DNA from: Bryobacterales bacterium
Lineage (GTDB): Bacteria; Acidobacteriota; Terriglobia; Bryobacterales; Bryobacteraceae
Length of the DNA: 9,241 nt
NCBI GenBank assembly: GCA_003517725.1
Contig: DOZZ01000059.1
Span: 6,343 to 15,583, forward strand
Reading direction: 5' to 3'
Both the position numbers and the translations under genes were made by a program. The notes under the pieces are model-generated. The model worked only from the letters and a program-made list of their open reading frames with translations, was not told the DNA's origin and ran no database searches. Positions 5,601 to 9,241 of the stretch are shown here, piece by piece. Each line of letters starts with the position of its first letter. Positions within the stretch are counted from its first letter, which is position 1.

Positions 5601-6946
5601 ACGCCTGGCGATCGCTGTTCGCCAAAATCCTGTTATGGTTCCTGGCCACCGTCACGGTGACGTTCATGGGGGCGGTCTATATTTCCAGCCTGAATCCCCC
5701 CGTTAGGGCGGTGTTTTTCGGACACATCGCGACGGAGCAGTTTCACGAGGCCCGCCGCACCTATGAGAGCGGCGGCAAGGACGCCTTGCGGAAGTTTCTG
5801 GACCGCTTGGCCGAGGGCACCGGTATGCGCGCTATTCTGGCCGACGCCAACGGCCACGATCTGGTCACGGGAGAAGACGTGTCGCGCCATATGCGAAACC
5901 GCCGCACCGGACCGGGGCGCAGACCGATGCCAAGTTTCAATCCGGTCCAACCTTTTGTGCGCCGCCCCATGGAACTGGTGCGGAGGTCGGCGGACGGCCG
6001 GTACTGGTGGATGATCCTGCCCTTGCATCCGCGCGGCTCGGACTGGCCGCTGCATGCCTCGCAGATCTGGATTATTGCCGCCATTGTTTTGTTGTGCTGG
6101 CTGCTGGCCTATAATTTGACGACGCCGTTGCGGGGGCTGCAGAAGACGCTCGAGCGCTTTGGCCGCGGTGACTTTTCAGCCCGCAGCGGTTCACGCCGGC
6201 ACGATGAGCTGGGGCAATTGGCGCGCACCTTCGACGTGATGGCGGCCCGCATCGAGACGCTGGTGGCCAGCCAGCGCCGCCTGTTGCTCGACATCTCGCA
6301 TGAGCTACGTTCGCCACTGACGCGGCTGGGCGTCGCGGTCGAAATCGCGCGCGCCCAGACCGATACGGAAGCTTCGCTCAACCGCATCCAGCGCGAAGCC
6401 GACCGCCTGAACTCCCTGGTGGACCAGTTGCTGCAAGTCACCCGCGCCGAGAGCGACACGGCCGGTTTGCGGGGGTGCGTGCAGCTGGACCTTCTGCTGC
6501 GGGACATTGCCGCGGATTGCGACATTGAGGCCGCGGCGTTGGGCACTTCGATTGAGGTGACCACCGAGCCCGTAATGGTGCGGGGCGATGAGGAACTCCT
6601 GCGGCGCGCCGCCGAGAACATTCTGCGCAACGCGCTGCGCTACTCGCCCCCCGGCCATCCCGTGGTTGCGACGGTGGGCCGCGAGGGAGCCTCCGCCGTC
6701 CTGGGTATCCGCGACTGGGGCTCGGGCGTGCCGGAAAATCAGCTTCAGCGAATCTTCGACCACTTCTATCGCGTCGACTCCGACCGCAACCGGCTCAGCG
6801 GCGGGGTGGGCCTGGGTCTTTCCATCGCGCGCCGCGCGGTCGAATTGCATCACGGGTCGATCGCGGCCCGCAATGCCGGGCCGGGCCTGATGGTCGAGAT
6901 CAGATTGCCTGCTTTTTCAGAATCGGAATCCCGCTCGGCAGCCTGA
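5597..6946 (+). CDS. CpxA-like sensor histidine kinase (TM-periplasmic-TM-HAMP-HisKA-HATPase)
   Basis: The 449-residue protein has a first membrane segment (7-30), an outer sensing region of about 125 residues (31-156), a second membrane segment (about 157-172), a HAMP linker (about 172-225), and kinase core. Key residues all look intact: His235 in LLDISHELRSPLTRL, N box NILRNALRYSP (341-351), G1 IRDWGSGVP (371-379) with Asp373, FDHFYRV (387-393) and G2 GGVGLGLSIA (402-411). Pattern and length match the CpxA group of envelope-stress kinases. The outer region is rich in Arg and Pro around 100-125 and gives no clue to the signal. ATG 5597 overlaps the CpxR-like stop by 4 bp, so the two are a natural pair; no cpxP-like gene is present. 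Its last 47 bases overlap the converging LolA-like gene, so the final 15 or so codons are shared on opposite strands. Confidence 0.93.
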   Translation: MNAWRSLFAKILLWFLATVTVTFMGAVYISSLNPPVRAVFFGHIATEQFHEARRTYESGGKDALRKFLDRLAEGTGMRAILADANGHDLVTGEDVSRHMRNRRTGPGRRPMPSFNPVQPFVRRPMELVRRSADGRYWWMILPLHPRGSDWPLHASQIWIIAAIVLLCWLLAYNLTTPLRGLQKTLERFGRGDFSARSGSRRHDELGQLARTFDVMAARIETLVASQRRLLLDISHELRSPLTRLGVAVEIARAQTDTEASLNRIQREADRLNSLVDQLLQVTRAESDTAGLRGCVQLDLLLRDIAADCDIEAAALGTSIEVTTEPVMVRGDEELLRRAAENILRNALRYSPPGHPVVATVGREGASAVLGIRDWGSGVPENQLQRIFDHFYRVDSDRNRLSGGVGLGLSIARRAVELHHGSIAARNAGPGLMVEIRLPAFSESESRSAA

Positions 6947-7745
6947 ACAAACTCTCGTCCAGACCGGTGTTGATCTGCACCGACTCGGCGAACATCTGGT
7001 AAATCTTTTCGCCTTCCCGCTCGCGCGAGATCTGCTTGGGCCACATCACGCCGCCCGGAACCGCGACGTATTCGCTGTAGCGCGTGACCTCTTCGATGCG
7101 TTCTTTAAACATCGGATCGCGCCGATAACGGCGCTGCGCGACCGGCAGATGCGAGCCCGCCGAAAAGTGCACTATCACGCTGCGATTCTGCCGGTCGGCT
7201 ATTTCGACGGTGTTGACGCGCTGATTCTCCACCACGTCGGCGCCCACCTCAAGCACCTGCAGCCCGGGCTCATGCAGACGGTAATAGAGAATGTAGAGGA
7301 TGTCGCTCAGCATCGATTCCTGGTAACGCTGGAGGCGCTCATCAGGCAATGGCCGCGCGCCCCGGAAAGTAACGTCAAAGCCCTGGTTCTGGGCGAAGAT
7401 GACGGAATTATCCTGTTTCTTGCCGAAGCTCTGGCGCTCCTCGATGCCCATGAAATCGGGCGGCGCCGGCACCGGCGCGGGCCGGTAGCGAATGTAAAAG
7501 TGAGCCACCGAAAGCCCCGTTAACTGCTCGCGGTAGAAAGAATACGCGCGCCCTACTTCAGTGCGGTCGCGCATCCCCAGGTAAGCCGGACCGCCCAGCG
7601 CGGCGAGCGCCTGCTGCAGGATCTGCCGCCCCCGCTGCTCGCGCGACGCCAGCGCTGGCGACATTTGCCCACGTGGCGCCTGTCCACAAATCATGCCGGC
7701 GCCGAGGGCGCCCAGCGCGGCCGCATGGAAAATCCGGCGCGTCAT
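6900..7745 (-). CDS. Exported protein with LolA-like fold, function unknown
   Basis: The 281-residue protein has a signal peptide: an Arg pair at residues 3-4, a hydrophobic core to about 19 and a likely cleavage after CGQA near residue 23. The Cys lies in GMIC, which does not fit a lipobox, so it is probably not a lipoprotein; the RR near the start leaves Tat export possible but unproven. The rest is a periplasmic beta-rich domain. ALGGPAYL near the start, the mid-domain VNTVEIADRQNR, and the end ESVQINTGLDESLFRLP resemble LolA/LppX-type secreted proteins seen in acidobacteria. The same closing pattern (V-x-x-NTGL) is found at the end of the M16 gene just upstream in transcription, whose stop overlaps this ATG by 4 bp (ATGA), so the two are co-transcribed and probably act together. 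No strong Shine-Dalgarno is seen. The molecular function is not known. Confidence 0.8.
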   Translation of the reverse strand: MTRRIFHAAALGALGAGMICGQAPRGQMSPALASREQRGRQILQQALAALGGPAYLGMRDRTEVGRAYSFYREQLTGLSVAHFYIRYRPAPVPAPPDFMGIEERQSFGKKQDNSVIFAQNQGFDVTFRGARPLPDERLQRYQESMLSDILYILYYRLHEPGLQVLEVGADVVENQRVNTVEIADRQNRSVIVHFSAGSHLPVAQRRYRRDPMFKERIEEVTRYSEYVAVPGGVMWPKQISREREGEKIYQMFAESVQINTGLDESLFRLPSGIPILKKQAI

Positions 7746-9241
7746 GGCTTCTTGCTGATTTCATCCGTCGTCAGGCCGGTGTTGAACTTGACCTGGTCGA
7801 CGGTGAACTCGGCGTAGTTCTGACCGTTGCGCGTGACGCTTATTTTTTTTGGAAACTGCACTCCATCCACGGACTGATACGCGAGATAGCTCTGCTGCAT
7901 GCTAGCCGCCGGTCCGCGCGCGCCGGCTTGCTGGTAATCGGCTTTGGCAATCAATCCCGTGGCGGGGTCGAGCGTCAGGCGCACCGAGCTGCCCTCGCCG
8001 TCGGTGACTTCGATGCTGCCGTCGGGCAGCTGGTTCACCACGCGGCCCGGCACGCGATCGCTCAGCAACAGCGCGGGGTAAACCCGCAACAGTTCCTCGC
8101 GGATCTGCTGCTGTTGCGCCGCGGGAATCGGCGACGTGCCACGTGGCGTCGTAACAAAACCGCCCGCGCCGTTGGAATACACCACCACTTTGCCGAACGG
8201 CATCTCCATCTCCTGCCGGATGTACGACGGGCTCATCCACATCTGCGTCTGTTTCACCGTCAGCCCGCCGGCCTGTGGCGACAGCTGCATGGTCACCTGC
8301 TCCCGCAAGTCTTTAATGGCGGCCAGCTTTTCGACGCCGCCGGCCTTGCGCTGCAAATTCAGCAATAGCTTTTTGCCGGCGTCCCGGCTGGCCTCCGAAA
8401 TTGGCGCCGCTTCGGCCTTGGGCTCGGGGATCGTGATGTCGAGCGGCGTTACGGGCCGTCCCAGCGTGTCGAGCTTCGCGCCGAAATCCGCGGGGTTGCC
8501 CACCGCCACGATCGTCAATTCACGCGGATCGAGGTACTGCTTCGCCACCCGCGAGATGTCGGCCCGCGTCACCGCTTCGAGAGCTTTCTGATAGCGATAG
8601 ATGAAATCTTTGGGATAGCCGAAGTACTCGTACGTCAGCAGCCGGTTGAGCGTTTTGGCCGGTGTGTCGAAGTGAAATACCCAGCTGTTGAGCACCGTGT
8701 TCTTCGCGATATCCAGCTCGGCCGGCGTCACTTCGCTGTCGCGCATTTTGGCGATCTCTTCACTGGCGGCCTGGATCGCCTCGGTGCTGGAGACTGACTT
8801 GGTGCTGCCCTCCACGGTAAACAGGCCCGGATGATCGTAGTTCGCGCCCCAGATGGCCCCAATGCCGTAGGCGTAGCCGAGTTGCGTGCGGACGCGGCGG
8901 AACAAGCGGCTCTGGAAGCCTCCGCCCAGAATGTCGGCCATCACTTCCAGCGCCGGATAATCCTTATCGCTCAACATGCCGCCGCGCTGGCCCAGATAGA
9001 ACGTAGTCTGCGTGACGTCGGTCTTGGTGACCAGGTACGTGCCGGGAGTGGTCTTGCTGATCACCGAAGGGAACGGCGGTACGGGCGGCTGTGTCACTTT
9101 CCAATCGCCGAAAAGAGCTTCGATCCGCGCCTTCATTTCGGGCATCGAGAAATCGCCCTGCACCGCGAACATAATATTGGCGGGGAAGAAGTAGCGTTGG
9201 TAGAAACGCTGCAGGTCGGAACGCTGGATGCGGTCGATCGT
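7742..9241 (-). CDS. M16-family (insulinase-like) peptidase with C-terminal LolA-like domain, N-terminus beyond window
   Basis: The reverse strand is open from the window edge (first full codon at 9241) to the TGA at 7742, 499 visible residues. The first part matches the end of an M16 N-terminal domain (YQRYFFPANIMFAVQGDF, about 14-31). An M16 C-terminal domain follows (about 50-240) with YLGQRGGMLSDKDYPALEV, LGGGFQSRLFRRVRTQLGYAYGI and a late PRELTIVAVGNPADFG. The zinc-binding HxxEH lies upstream of the visible part, so catalytic activity cannot be judged. From about 285 the protein continues as a different, beta-rich domain with AGGVEKLAAIKDLREQV and a closing VKFNTGL, a LolA-like domain as in the next gene. 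ATG 9172 is internal, not the start. M16B proteins are usually zinc proteases acting on peptides; the fused domain suggests a periplasmic or envelope role. The start of transcription is outside the window. Confidence 0.9.
   Translation of the reverse strand, partial: TIDRIQRSDLQRFYQRYFFPANIMFAVQGDFSMPEMKARIEALFGDWKVTQPPVPPFPSVISKTTPGTYLVTKTDVTQTTFYLGQRGGMLSDKDYPALEVMADILGGGFQSRLFRRVRTQLGYAYGIGAIWGANYDHPGLFTVEGSTKSVSSTEAIQAASEEIAKMRDSEVTPAELDIAKNTVLNSWVFHFDTPAKTLNRLLTYEYFGYPKDFIYRYQKALEAVTRADISRVAKQYLDPRELTIVAVGNPADFGAKLDTLGRPVTPLDITIPEPKAEAAPISEASRDAGKKLLLNLQRKAGGVEKLAAIKDLREQVTMQLSPQAGGLTVKQTQMWMSPSYIRQEMEMPFGKVVVYSNGAGGFVTTPRGTSPIPAAQQQQIREELLRVYPALLLSDRVPGRVVNQLPDGSIEVTDGEGSSVRLTLDPATGLIAKADYQQAGARGPAASMQQSYLAYQSVDGVQFPKKISVTRNGQNYAEFTVDQVKFNTGLTTDEISKKP

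Noticed and set aside
7673..8368. 231-codon plus-strand frame opposite the M16/LolA genes
   Set aside because: Composition is rich in His, Arg, Gln and Ala, as expected from the opposite strand; no domain is visible.

Overview
The window is GC-rich, gene-dense bacterial DNA, most likely from an Acidobacteriota chromosome (Terriglobia or a Bryobacter/Solibacter-type lineage). This is inferred from the mix of families: a DUF4118-type sensor kinase with its regulator, a YbhN-like membrane protein, and an M16 peptidase carrying a C-terminal LolA-like domain next to a second LolA-like secreted protein. No rRNA or marker gene is present to confirm the phylum. No tRNA, rRNA, CRISPR array, insertion sequence or phage gene was seen.

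Layout: (1) positions 1-962, minus strand: an almost complete multi-spanning membrane protein of the lysylphosphatidylglycerol-synthase TM / flippase-like family, leaving the window at its 3' end. (2) 1043-2344, plus strand: a GntP-family gluconate/organic-acid:H+ symporter, divergent from (1) across 80 bp. (3) 2345-2637: a gene-free spacer rich in palindromes. (4) 2638-6946, plus strand: four tightly packed signalling genes in the order kinase-regulator-regulator-kinase (KdpD-like, KdpE-like, CpxR-like, CpxA-like), with junctions of 4-bp overlap, 6-nt gap and 4-bp overlap. (5) 6900-9241, minus strand: a LolA-like exported protein and, upstream of it in the same unit, an M16 zinc-peptidase-family protein with a LolA-like C-terminal domain, whose N-terminus lies beyond the right edge. 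The two converging units overlap by 47 bp.

How it may work: the centre of the window is a double two-component locus that looks like one transcription unit, so two membrane sensors and two OmpR-family regulators are probably made together. The first kinase has two unusual acid-to-amide changes (Asn after the phospho-accepting His, and Asn in place of the G1-box Asp). Its kinase activity may therefore be reduced, and the second kinase may supply most of the phosphate; this is inference. The flanking transporter, flippase-like protein and M16/LolA pair are envelope proteins and possible targets, but the sequence shows no proven link. No kdpFABC, cpxP or other diagnostic target is present.
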